Shown here piece after piece: positions 44,313-54,000 of a DNA stretch of 64,000 bases. A model generated the notes under the pieces. It made no database searches. It was given only the letters and a program-made list of their open reading frames with translations, and was not told the DNA's origin. The DNA lies in NCBI RefSeq assembly GCF_033095785.1, contig NZ_CP137134.1, positions 2,852,001 to 2,916,000 on the forward strand, read 5' to 3'. A program made the translations under genes and the position numbers. Every line of letters begins with the position of its first letter. Position 1 is the first letter of the stretch. Source of the stretch: Nitrosospira sp. Is2. Its GTDB lineage: Bacteria > Pseudomonadota > Gammaproteobacteria > Burkholderiales > Nitrosomonadaceae.

Positions 44313-45239
44313 TCAGAGGCGATTCTGCATTGCGGCGGTGACCGCCTTATGGTCGAGGTGAGGAGCGAAGATCTCTATAAACTCATAGATATATCCGCGT
44401 AAATAACTGTTGCGGCTAATACCGATGCGGGTCGTGCTTGCTTCGAACAGATGGCTCGCGTCGATCGCCCTGATGTGTTTGTCGCGCTTGGGTTCATACG
44501 CCATTTGCGCAAGGATGCCGATGCCGAGTCCCAGTTCCACGTAGGTCTTGATTACGTCTGCATCTATGGCTGTCAACACGACATTGGGCGTCAGCCCTTT
44601 CGCATCGAATGCCTGATTGATTTTGGAGCGGCCGGTGAAAGCAAAATCATAGGTAATGATGGGGTACTGGGCTATCTTCTCCAGTGTGAGACTGTCAAGC
44701 TTGAGCAACGGATGCCGCGGCGGAACAATGATGCAACGGTTCCATTGGTAGCAAGGCAACATCACCAACTCATCAAAAAGTTCTATGGCCTCGGTAGCGA
44801 TAGCGATATCCGCAACTCCCGAGGTAACCAGCTCAGCTATTTGGGTAGGGTTGCCCTGACGCAAAATTAATTTCACCTTTGGGTAGCGTGCGGTAAAATG
44901 CTTAATTGCGGTCGGTAAAGCGTATCTTGCCTGAGTATGGGTCGTGGCGATGGTAAGAGAGCCGCTGGCTTCATTGGCGAATTCCTGACCAATTTTTTTC
45001 AGGTTCTTTGCATCGCGCAACATCCTGTCCGCGATTTCAAGGATAGCTATTCCTGGTGGTGTAATCTTGACCACGCGTTTGCCGTTTCGGACAAAGATAT
45101 CTATTCCCAGTTCACTTTCCAGGAGGCGGATCTGCTTGCTGATTCCCGGTTGAGAGGTATGCAAGATCTCGGCCGCCTTGGACAGATTCAAGCCCTGATT
45201 TGCGACTTCGCGTAAATAGCGCAACTGTTGCAATTTCAT
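44313..45239 (-). CDS. cysB: CysB-type LysR regulator
   Basis: CysB activates sulfate-assimilation genes and senses N-acetylserine or O-acetylserine. The 308-residue protein has the helix-turn-helix MKLQQLRYLREVANQGLNLSKAAEILHTSQPGISKQIRLLE and the effector-binding fold with TTHTQARYALP, a signature of CysB and Cbl. It is divergent from the sulfite reductase gene, which fits regulation of that operon. A perfect LysR-type palindrome lies 26 bp upstream of its start. Confidence 0.94.
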   Translation of the reverse strand: MKLQQLRYLREVANQGLNLSKAAEILHTSQPGISKQIRLLESELGIDIFVRNGKRVVKITPPGIAILEIADRMLRDAKNLKKIGQEFANEASGSLTIATTHTQARYALPTAIKHFTARYPKVKLILRQGNPTQIAELVTSGVADIAIATEAIELFDELVMLPCYQWNRCIIVPPRHPLLKLDSLTLEKIAQYPIITYDFAFTGRSKINQAFDAKGLTPNVVLTAIDADVIKTYVELGLGIGILAQMAYEPKRDKHIRAIDASHLFEASTTRIGISRNSYLRGYIYEFIEIFAPHLDHKAVTAAMQNRL

Positions 45240-45265
45240 AATGTCGATATCTTAATAATGTTTGG

Positions 45266-45284
45266 TTATGTTAATCTAACATAA
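45266..45284. promoter_or_regulatory. LysR-type palindromic operator between cysB and the cys operon
   Basis: TTATGTTA and TAACATAA form a perfect 8-bp inverted repeat around ATC, which fits the T-N11-A rule for LysR-type regulators. It lies in the 322-bp divergent gap, 26 bp from the cysB start. A weaker similar half (TTATGTCAGGTTAGA) occurs at about 45317-45331. CysB autoregulation and activation of the operon are inferred. Confidence 0.65.
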
Positions 45285-45561
45285 TATTCTTTCGCGATAT
45301 ATACGTTCGTTGCTATTATGTCAGGTTAGAGGCAATATATGAGGTTGCTTGCCGCCCATAGACGGGGACATATGGCGGGCAATGGCGTTGATGCAAACGG
45401 TAATTCGAATCCGAACAGGCACATCTAATCATTAAGTTCCGGTCAGAAATCAGACGAGTAACAGATATCAGCAGTCAACCGGGCAAGGTAGCGGCCCACG
45501 GTGCGATCCCTCGGACTTTCAAGGCGCCGCGCTGATATGGCTTTAAATTGTGGAGGCATAG

Positions 45562-47652
45562 ATGGATCATTTGAATCTCGCTAACGAAGAGGAAATAAAT
45601 TCTTTCGATCAGGCGCTGGAGGATTTCCGGGGTCTGCGCGTGGATGTCGACCGTTTCACCGCCACGCGCCTGCAAATGGGGATATATGGCCAGCGGCAGG
45701 AAGGCGTCAACATGGTGCGCATCAAGCTTCCAGGCGGACGTCTTAATGCGCCGCAACTGCGCGTGATCGCCGATATGCTGGAAAAATACGCACGCCATGA
45801 CGTCGTGCATATTACCACCCGCCAGGATATACAAATGCATTACGTGCCGCTGGAGGATACGCCGGCAGTGCTCCGCCATTTGGCCACGGCAGGGTTGACG
45901 ACCCGGGAAGCGTGCGGCAATACCATACGTAACGTTACTGCGTGCCCGCTGTCCGGCGTGTGCCCTCGTCAGCATGTCGACGTTAACAAGCATCTCGACG
46001 GTGCGGTACAGCACTTTTTGCGCAACCCGCTGACACAGCAAATGCCGCGTAAATTCAAGATCAGCCTGTCCGCCTGCGAATCCGATTGCGCACAGGGAAT
46101 GATGCACGATATGGGAATTGTCGCGGTACGCGACGGCGACCGCTTCGGTTTCAAGGTTCTGGCCGGCGGCGGACTCGGCCATAAGCCGCATGAGGCGATC
46201 GTAGTGGAGGAATTTATCGAAGAAAAGGATTTGTTGCCTGTGATGGAAGCGATCATTTCATTGCACAACCGCTATTCTGATCGGGTCAAGCGCGCCAAGG
46301 CGCGAATCAAATTCCTGGTGGACAAGTTCGGGCCGGAAGGGTTTGTTGATAAATATCGCGAAGAACTGGGACGTACCAAAGCGGCGCTGGCGACGTTGGA
46401 TTACCCCAGGGGTGAATGGAACGCTGGTTTAGATAGCGAAGTCCCCGGTATGGGCGCGCCCCGGCATGTGTTCGCCCAGAAACAGAACGATTATTACGTT
46501 TTTCCAATCAGCGTGCCCATGGGTAATTTGAACGTGGTGCAACTGCGTGGCCTTGCCGATATTGCCGAGGCTCACGAACTGCATGATATACGCGCTACCC
46601 AGGATCAAAATATGTTTTTCGCGAATGTGGCGGAGGCCAAGATCGAAACATTGCGGGCGGACTTGGCGGAATTGGGTCTGCGCGAGCCACAGGCAGGCGA
46701 TAACGTAGTCGCGTGCCCGGGTACTTCTACATGCCGGTTAGGCATCACTTCAAGCACGATCCTGGCCCCCAAGCTAAACGGTGGTTTCCAGGACCTGAAA
46801 ATACGTGTGTCCGGCTGCCATAATGGCTGTGCGCAGCCTGAGGCTGGTGATATCGGCATTTATGGGGAGGGGAAACGCATGCATGGCAAGCTCGTGCCCC
46901 ACTATCAGATGTATTTCGGCGGCAATGCCATGGCGGGTGGGGCATTGGCGATCAAGGGGCCGTCAATCCCCGCTGCCCGCATCGAAGCAGCAGTAAGCCG
47001 GGTGAAGTCGGCCCACCTGGCAAACGCTGAGGCCGGAGAAAATTTTTCTTTCTGGACACGGCGTGTAGGCAAGGAATATTTCACCGGACTGCTGACAGAT
47101 TTGATGGAGGTGAAACCGGAAGAATTGGATTCGGTCTTGCGCGATCATGGCAAGGATGGGGACTTCAAGGTGTTGCAATTAGGCGGTGGCGAATGCGCGG
47201 GAGTAAGCCAGGTAAAGATAGGTTCAAGCTTTTTCGAGGCGGCTCACGAGCGTAATTATCGGGATGCACTTAAGTTTCAACGCAAATTCGAGGATTCAGT
47301 CAAGTGCGCCGAAGAGATCGCCCGATTGATTGGTCAGGGTGTGAGTGAATTACTGGGCGGCAAGAAATACGAGGGTCTGGCGGAGCAGGCGGAAGAGTTG
47401 CGCCGTGTGCTGCCTACCAAGCCGCGCTTATCCCGGCAACTGGCAAAATTCGCAGAGGATTTCGCACACCCCCCGGAAGAGCTGAATGACGGCAGGCTGA
47501 CCGAATGGTACGGCGAATTGGACGCATGGACCATGGAGGCAGCGGAGTTTTGCCTAGGGTTTGACCGCCAGCTCGACCTGGCCGGGGCGCTGCCGTCCGC
47601 AGCTTCAGCCAGATCACCGCTTCAGCGAGAGCAGTCGTCGATCGTTATTTGA
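45562..47652 (+). CDS. cysI: Siroheme-[4Fe-4S] sulfite (nitrite) reductase with two cysteine sets
   Basis: The 696-residue protein is a fused two-repeat siroheme reductase; sulfur context favours sulfite to sulfide. Each half has a ferredoxin-like part and a cofactor part (HITTRQDIQMHYV in the first, RATQDQNMFF in the second). The C-terminal half carries the normal cluster ligands C385, C391, C419 and C423 (CX5C, CX3C). Unusually, the first half also has a full set: C128, C134, C172 and C176. Usual assimilatory enzymes lack it there. A 100-residue C-terminal helical extension follows (about 590-696). No CysJ partner is present, so the donor is probably a ferredoxin or other protein. GGAGG precedes ATG 45562. 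Confidence 0.88.
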   Translation: MDHLNLANEEEINSFDQALEDFRGLRVDVDRFTATRLQMGIYGQRQEGVNMVRIKLPGGRLNAPQLRVIADMLEKYARHDVVHITTRQDIQMHYVPLEDTPAVLRHLATAGLTTREACGNTIRNVTACPLSGVCPRQHVDVNKHLDGAVQHFLRNPLTQQMPRKFKISLSACESDCAQGMMHDMGIVAVRDGDRFGFKVLAGGGLGHKPHEAIVVEEFIEEKDLLPVMEAIISLHNRYSDRVKRAKARIKFLVDKFGPEGFVDKYREELGRTKAALATLDYPRGEWNAGLDSEVPGMGAPRHVFAQKQNDYYVFPISVPMGNLNVVQLRGLADIAEAHELHDIRATQDQNMFFANVAEAKIETLRADLAELGLREPQAGDNVVACPGTSTCRLGITSSTILAPKLNGGFQDLKIRVSGCHNGCAQPEAGDIGIYGEGKRMHGKLVPHYQMYFGGNAMAGGALAIKGPSIPAARIEAAVSRVKSAHLANAEAGENFSFWTRRVGKEYFTGLLTDLMEVKPEELDSVLRDHGKDGDFKVLQLGGGECAGVSQVKIGSSFFEAAHERNYRDALKFQRKFEDSVKCAEEIARLIGQGVSELLGGKKYEGLAEQAEELRRVLPTKPRLSRQLAKFAEDFAHPPEELNDGRLTEWYGELDAWTMEAAEFCLGFDRQLDLAGALPSAASARSPLQREQSSIVI

Positions 47653-47679
47653 TAATCTGATATCAATTGAACCGGCACA

Positions 47680-48369
47680 ATGAGCCTGGATCACAAGATT
47701 ACCGAAGTGCGGAAAGTGCTGGACACGGCGCAGGAAGACTATGCTCCCGTCACCTTCGCCTCAAGTTTTGGCGCCGAGGACATGGTGTTAACGGACCTGA
47801 TCGCACAATACTATCCTTCTATCGGGATGTTTACGCTGGACACCGGTCGGCTGCCTGAAGAAACCTATAGCTTGATGAGAGAAGTGGCTGATCGTTATGG
47901 TGTACGTATTCCAGTATTTTTTCCTGATTTTGCCGTAATTGAGGCATATGTTGCGCAGAACGGCCCCAATGGGTTCTACGACAGCGTGGATTTGCGGAAA
48001 CAATGTTGCCACATACGCAAGGTCGAGCCCCTGAAACGCGCATTGAGCGGGAAACATGCCTGGATTACGGGGTTACGACGCGACCAGGCGCCCACCAGGA
48101 AAGATCTCGCTACGGTGGAATTCGATTCTGAACATGGTTTGCAAAAATTCAGCCCGCTGCTGAACTGGAATTTAACGGAGGTATGGGAATATCTCAAACA
48201 ATTTGAAGTCCCGTACAACGCACTACACGATAGAGGTTACACGAGCATCGGCTGCGCCCCTTGTACGCGAGCCATTACCCCCGGCGAGGACGTCCGGGCC
48301 GGCCGGTGGTGGTGGGAAGATCCGGAAATCAAAGAGTGCGGTCTACATCCGGACAAGCGGCGCAAGTAA
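47680..48369 (+). CDS. cysH: Adenylyl-sulfate (APS) reductase, assimilatory
   Basis: The enzyme reduces activated sulfate to sulfite with thioredoxin or glutaredoxin. The 229-residue protein has SFGAEDMVLTDL (PPi-type loop), CC at 109-110 and CAPC at 192-195. These are the [4Fe-4S] ligands that mark APS-using rather than PAPS-using enzymes. The catalytic cysteine is C220 in ECGLH. The lack of a CysC kinase domain on CysN here agrees with APS as substrate. It starts 27 nt after the sulfite reductase gene. Confidence 0.95.
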   Translation: MSLDHKITEVRKVLDTAQEDYAPVTFASSFGAEDMVLTDLIAQYYPSIGMFTLDTGRLPEETYSLMREVADRYGVRIPVFFPDFAVIEAYVAQNGPNGFYDSVDLRKQCCHIRKVEPLKRALSGKHAWITGLRRDQAPTRKDLATVEFDSEHGLQKFSPLLNWNLTEVWEYLKQFEVPYNALHDRGYTSIGCAPCTRAITPGEDVRAGRWWWEDPEIKECGLHPDKRRK

Positions 48370-48432
48370 CCGTCGTTACGGTGTAGAGGGAAATGGAGGC
48401 TAAGCCTGTGCCTGTAAAACTCGGGGTTAACA

Positions 48433-49425
48433 ATGGATATTACGTTTAACGATATGGAAGAATTCATTACTCCTGTTTCAAGTGTTCTCATGAAGACTGA
48501 GCCGGTGGCTATCAAACGCCGTATGGCACGCCATCTAGGTCATCTGGATGCGCTTGAAAGCGAAGCCATCCATATCATGCGGGAGGTCGCTGCAGAATGC
48601 GCCAATCCAACCCTGCTGTTTTCCGGCGGCAAGGATTCCATCGTGCTGCTGCGTCTAGCGGAAAAAGCTTTTCGTCCAGGACGTTTTCCATTTCCTCTGC
48701 TGCACGTCGATACCGGGCATAACTTTCCGGAAGTGATCGAGTTTCGAGACCGCCGCGTGAGGCAGCTCGGCGAGCGGCTAATCGTGCGTAGTATGGAAGA
48801 CTCCATCAGGCAGGGTAGAGTGGTATTGCGTTCGGAAAAACAGAGCCGCAATGCGTTTCAGTCTGTGACACTTCTGGATGCCATTGCGGAATTCCGGTTC
48901 GACGCTTGTATCGGCGGCGCGCGTCGCGACGAGGAAAAAGCCCGCGCGAAGGAACGTATATTTTCGTTCCGCGATGAATTTGGGCAGTGGGATCCGAAGA
49001 ACCAGCGCCCGGAACTGTGGGATATCTACAATACTCGGGTACATCCCGGCGAAAATATACGTGTATTTCCTATTAGCAATTGGACTGAACTGGATGTGTG
49101 GGAATACATTGCGCGCGAAGACCTGGAAGTGCCGGAAATCTATTTCGCTCACACGCGAGATGTTATCAGGCGCGGCGGCGGCCTTCTGCCGCTATCCCAC
49201 CTGATCGATCTTAAGGAAGGCGAAAAAGTGGAGAACCTAATGGTTCGCTTCCGCACCGTGGGTGATATGAGCTGCACCTGTCCGGTGGAGTCATCTGCCG
49301 TCTGTGTGGGCGAAATTATCGCTGAAACGGCGATAACGCGTATCACTGAGCGGGGCGCCACGCGGATGGACGACCAGACGTCCGAGGCGTCCATGGAACT
49401 GCGGAAGAAAGAGGGCTATTTCTGA
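48433..49425 (+). CDS. cysD: Sulfate adenylyltransferase subunit 2
   Basis: CysD makes APS from sulfate and ATP, driven by GTP hydrolysis in CysN. The 330-residue protein has the PP-loop LLFSGGKDSIVLLRLAEKAF (about 55-75), HVDTGHNFPEVIEFRDRR and GGARRDEEKARAKERIFSFRD. The ATG at 48433 gives an N terminus longer than that of E. coli; in-frame ATGs at 48454 and 48490 are also possible. It follows cysH by 63 nt. Confidence 0.95.
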   Translation: MDITFNDMEEFITPVSSVLMKTEPVAIKRRMARHLGHLDALESEAIHIMREVAAECANPTLLFSGGKDSIVLLRLAEKAFRPGRFPFPLLHVDTGHNFPEVIEFRDRRVRQLGERLIVRSMEDSIRQGRVVLRSEKQSRNAFQSVTLLDAIAEFRFDACIGGARRDEEKARAKERIFSFRDEFGQWDPKNQRPELWDIYNTRVHPGENIRVFPISNWTELDVWEYIAREDLEVPEIYFAHTRDVIRRGGGLLPLSHLIDLKEGEKVENLMVRFRTVGDMSCTCPVESSAVCVGEIIAETAITRITERGATRMDDQTSEASMELRKKEGYF

Positions 49426-49604
49426 AGCCTGGCGCCATAAGTGGTGGCAAGATGCGGTTTGCGCGAGACTTCACGCCCTGTGTTGATCTGGCGCCCGTAT
49501 TCCGCCCGCATCTTGATCTCACCTCGGGTTTTGTCGGCAGGACGTCATAAGTGCCAGGAAGACGGAAAAGCGTTTAGCGGAAAAATTGTCCAGAAGAGTT
49601 TTAA

Positions 49605-50888
49605 ATGTCAGCCATTGAAAGTGTTTCTTTTGATCATACGGAATTATTGCGTTTCATCACCGCGGGTAGCGTGGATGATGGCAAAAGCACCCTGATTGGG
49701 CGGTTGCTGCACGACTCAAAATCGATTTTTGAGGACCAGTTGAGCGCCATTACGCACACTTCGCAGCGCCGCGGAATGGGTAGTGTTGATTTATCCCTGC
49801 TCACCGATGGATTGCAAGCCGAGCGTGAACAAGGCATCACCATCGATGTGGCTTATCGATACTTCGCGACTCCAAAGCGGAAATTCATCATTGCGGATAC
49901 CCCAGGCCATGAGCAGTATACCCGCAATATGGTTACAGGGGCCTCCACGGCCAATCTGGCGATCATTTTGGTCGATGCGCGCAAGGGCGTACTGACGCAG
50001 TCCCGCCGCCATGCGTACCTTGCAAGTCTGGTTGGCATTCCTCATCTCGTGGTGGCGGTCAACAAGATGGATCTGGTGGATTATTCCCGCGAGGTGTTCG
50101 AGCGAATTTGCAAGGATTTCGATGCTTTTGCCGGTGGACTCAAGCTGAGAAATATCGCCTATATTCCGATGTCGGCTTTAAACGGCGATATGGTGGTGGA
50201 ACGGAGTGATAGGCTCGACTGGTACGACGGCCTGACACTGATGGAGTTGCTGGAAAACGTTCCCATTGACCACGACATCAACCTCGAAGATTTCCGGTTC
50301 CCGGTACAGCTGGTTTGCCGGCCACAAACGGAGGAGTTACATGATTTTCGGGGTTACATGGGCCGTATTGAGTCCGGTTTCATCAGCGTTGGCGATTCAG
50401 TGAAAGTTCTGCCGTCAGGATTGACTTCGCGTGTCAAGGAAATTGTCACCTATGATGGCAATCTCGACGACGCCGTTGCGCCGCAGTCGGTTACGCTGAC
50501 GATCGAGGACCATCTGGATATCTCACGGGGAGACATGCTGGTAAAGTCGATCGAGGTTCCCACGGTCACGAAGGAGTTTGAGGCGATGCTGTGCTGGCTC
50601 TCTGAGCAAAGTCTCGACCCGCGGCGAAAATATCTCATCAAACACACGACACGAACGGTTAAGGCACTCGTTTCCCGGATAGCGTATCGCGTCGATGTCA
50701 ACACGCTGAAGCATGAGGCGGCGGATACCCTGAAAATGAACGATATAGGACGGGTATTAATCAAAGTACATCAGCCTCTGGCTTGCGATCCATATCAGCG
50801 TAATCATGCTACCGGAAGCTTTATTGTCATTGATGAAGCCAATAATAATACCGTTGCCGCAGGCATGGTCTGTCCACAAAACGGTTGA
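49605..50888 (+). CDS. cysN: Sulfate adenylyltransferase subunit 1 (GTPase)
   Basis: CysN is the EF-Tu-like GTPase partner of CysD. The 427-residue protein has G1 SVDDGKSTLIGRLL, the G2 region GITIDVAYRYF, G3 DTPGHEQYTRNM and G4 NKMDLVD, followed by two beta-barrel domains. There is no fused CysC (APS kinase) domain, in line with the APS-type reductase in this cluster. It is 179 nt after cysD and is followed by a terminator-like hairpin. Confidence 0.95.
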   Translation: MSAIESVSFDHTELLRFITAGSVDDGKSTLIGRLLHDSKSIFEDQLSAITHTSQRRGMGSVDLSLLTDGLQAEREQGITIDVAYRYFATPKRKFIIADTPGHEQYTRNMVTGASTANLAIILVDARKGVLTQSRRHAYLASLVGIPHLVVAVNKMDLVDYSREVFERICKDFDAFAGGLKLRNIAYIPMSALNGDMVVERSDRLDWYDGLTLMELLENVPIDHDINLEDFRFPVQLVCRPQTEELHDFRGYMGRIESGFISVGDSVKVLPSGLTSRVKEIVTYDGNLDDAVAPQSVTLTIEDHLDISRGDMLVKSIEVPTVTKEFEAMLCWLSEQSLDPRRKYLIKHTTRTVKALVSRIAYRVDVNTLKHEAADTLKMNDIGRVLIKVHQPLACDPYQRNHATGSFIVIDEANNNTVAAGMVCPQNG

Positions 50889-50944
50889 GTACCGGATATC
50901 ACTGGATTATCGCCGGGCCACGCAGGAATAATTGAGGGAGGTTG

Positions 50945-50986
50945 AAAAGGCGGACAAGGCGGGAAAAGCCTTTCCGCTTTTGTATT
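50945..50986 (+). terminator. Probable terminator after cysN
   Basis: A bulged hairpin pairs AAAAGGCGGACAAGGC with GCCTTTCCGCTTTT across a GGGAAAA loop, followed by a T-rich TGTATTTG. It starts 56 nt after the cysN stop and suggests that the large flavoprotein gene downstream has its own promoter or receives readthrough. Confidence 0.6.
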
Positions 50987-51055
50987 TGTGGCTGCGAAAA
51001 GCACAAACTGAAAAGGGTTATAAAACTTTAAGCATAATTACAATCCAATAACTGA

Positions 51056-54000
51056 TTGGATATGCTTTTCAATTCTTTACCTTACACTTTTGATGACCTT
51101 ATCATGACAAGTTTACAATTGGCTTCCAACCCTTTATCGGCAACCAACGTCATCCCTCCCGCGCTGGGATTCGGAATGGATTTTACGGACCTTTACTGCC
51201 GCGAAGGGTTGTTAAGATTGGATCAGGCATTTCTTGAATTTTTGGGTGAAGGAGAAGAAGGACTGCGCCTCCGGTTGGACCACGCTCGTGCCCAGCCAGA
51301 TAGCATGGACCGCAAGGAAGAAGCTGCGCTACTGATTGAGATCGGGCCTTGGATGGACGATTTCATTGCCAGACTGTTTGGCATTGAGCGGGAAGTCAGC
51401 GCCCTCGCCGCACGGCATCATGAGCTTTCCCCGCTTTATTCATGCAAAAGGCAGTTTGTTCAGCGCCGCGCGACGAACAAGGTAAGCGAGGCGGAGATTG
51501 CGCAAGTGGATGGGATTGCGCTGGAAGGAAAGCTGGCGGCCGAATTGGCTGAGCCTTTCTCCGAGTTGGCATTTGCGCGCAAGGTCACGGAGTGGCAATT
51601 GGATGAAGGGACAAACGAAGAGCGGATCAAGGACGCGCTGCTGTATGCAGCCTGGGCGCTGAAGACAGCCGCCGGAAGGGAGCGTAATCGCGACGGGGTA
51701 TTGTTCAAGGCGCCTGCAAAACTCGATTTCCTGCATCTTTTGTCGACCGATACCGACAACAGCGCGGGCTACACCGTTCATAGTCTTCATCATATCCGTC
51801 GGCGGGAGGGATTCGCGCTTACTGATCCCGGCACCGACCTAGTGGGCGCATTGGATGAGGCCAATTACTGCATCTGGTGCCATGAGCAGGGAAAAGATTC
51901 ATGCTCCAAGGGGATGAAGGAGAAGCCAAAAGCTCCGGGGGAGGCCTCATCCTTTAAAAAAAGCCAGCTCGGGGTTCTGCTAACGGGATGTCCGCTGGAA
52001 GAGCGAATTTCCGAGTTTCATAAGCTGAAGACTCAAGGCGTGACTATCGGCAGCCTGGCCATGATTGTGATCGACAATCCCATGTGCGCAGGCACAGGCC
52101 ACCGAATCTGCAACGATTGCATGAAGTCATGCATATACCAGAAACAGGAACCGGTCGATATCCCTCAGGCTGAGACGCGCACGCTCAAAGATGTGCTGGA
52201 GCTCCCTTGGGGTTTCGAAATTTACAGCCTTCTCACGCGCTGGAATCCGCTCAATTTACGACGACCGCTGCCTAAGGCGCCGACAGGCCGGAAAGTGCTG
52301 GTAGTCGGCATGGGCCCGGCGGGATATACCCTGGCGCATCATTTAATGAATGATGGCCATGCGGTAGTTGGTATCGATGGTCTCAAGATTGAGCCATTAT
52401 CGCCGGAGATATCCGGCGTGAATGGGGAAGGTGGACATGTCCCATTCAGGGCTATCCGGAACGCTGACGAGCTTGCCGAGAGTCTGGATGAGCGCATGCC
52501 AGGCGGTTTTGGCGGTGTGGCCGAGTATGGCATCACCGTGCGTTGGGATAAAAATTTTCTCAAGCTGATCCGCTTGCTTCTTGAGCGAAGAGAGGAGTTT
52601 GCGCTTTTTGGCGGCGTGCGCTTTGGTGGGACTCTCACGGCCGATGATGCGTTCGCCCTGGGTTTCGACCACGTTGCGCTTGCCGCGGGTGCTGGACGCC
52701 CCACTGTCCTCGATCTGCCTAATGGTCTTGCGCGCGGCGTCCGTGCTGCCTCTGATTTTCTGATGGGGTTGCAGTTGACGGGCGCGGCTCAGATCAACTC
52801 CGTGGCCAATATGCAGCTACGTCTTCCTGTGGTGGTTATCGGTGGAGGTCTTACTGCTATCGACACTGCTACCGAAGCACTTGCCTACTATCCGGTGCAA
52901 GTAGATAAGTTCCTGCGGCGTTACGAAATTCTTACAGCGGTGCAGGGGGAGGCTGCCATCCGTTCGGCCTGGGACGAGGAAGAGCGTGTTATCGCCGAAG
53001 AATTTCTTAGCCACGCGCGCGCCATACGCGCGGAGCGGAGACAGGCGGAACAGGAAGGACGCGCACCACGCGTTCTGGAGTTGCTGCAGTCGTGGGGAGG
53101 CGCCACTATCGCTTATCGCAAGCGACTGATCGACAGCCCCTCCTATACGCTTAATCACGAAGAGGTCGAGAAAGCGCTGGAGGAGGGGATATGGTTTGCC
53201 GAGGGCCTCACGCCGGTGCGAGTGGATACCGATAAATGGGAGCACGCGCAGTCTGTGCAGTTTGCGGTGCAAACGCTGGATGAAACCGGATCGTGGCAGC
53301 CAACGGGAGAGGTGGTATTGCCTGCGCGCGCAGTTCTGGTGGCAGCAGGAACGCAGCCCAACACGGTTCTCGCCAGAGAAGACGAGAAGAATTTCAAGCT
53401 GAACGGCCGTTATTTCGCTGCTTGCGATGAAAACGGAGATCCCGTCAGCCTTCCAAGGGCAAATCCCAAGCCGGAAAACCCGGGCGTGCTGCTGAGCCGG
53501 TACGGCGATGGGCGCTTCATCAGTTTTTTCGGTGATCTGCACCCGTCCTATTCAGGCAACGTGGTTAAGGCGATGTCCAGCGCTAAACAAGGCTATCCGG
53601 TCGTAAGCGCGGTGCTCGAAAGGGTGGCTCCCGCATCCTCCAAGCCGGCCTGGTTGTTTTTCGCTGAAATGAATGGTCAGTTACGCGCCACGGTGCATAA
53701 GGTTGAGCGTCTTACTCCAAATATTATCGAGGTGGTTGTTCACGCTCCCATGGCAGTGGAGCGGTTTCATCCGGGCCAGTTCTACCGTTTCCAGAACTTC
53801 GCAGCGCTCGCTTCTTCGGCGGGCGAAACGAAGCTGGCAATGGAGGGCATCGCCCTTACCGGCGCTTCAGTTGATGTGGGCCGGGGATTGGTATCGCTGA
53901 TCGCGCTGGAAATGGGAGGCTCGGCCGACTTATGCGCCAGGCTCAATCCGGGTGACCCGGTGGTGCTGATGGGGCCTACCGGGACCCCCACCGAGATTCT

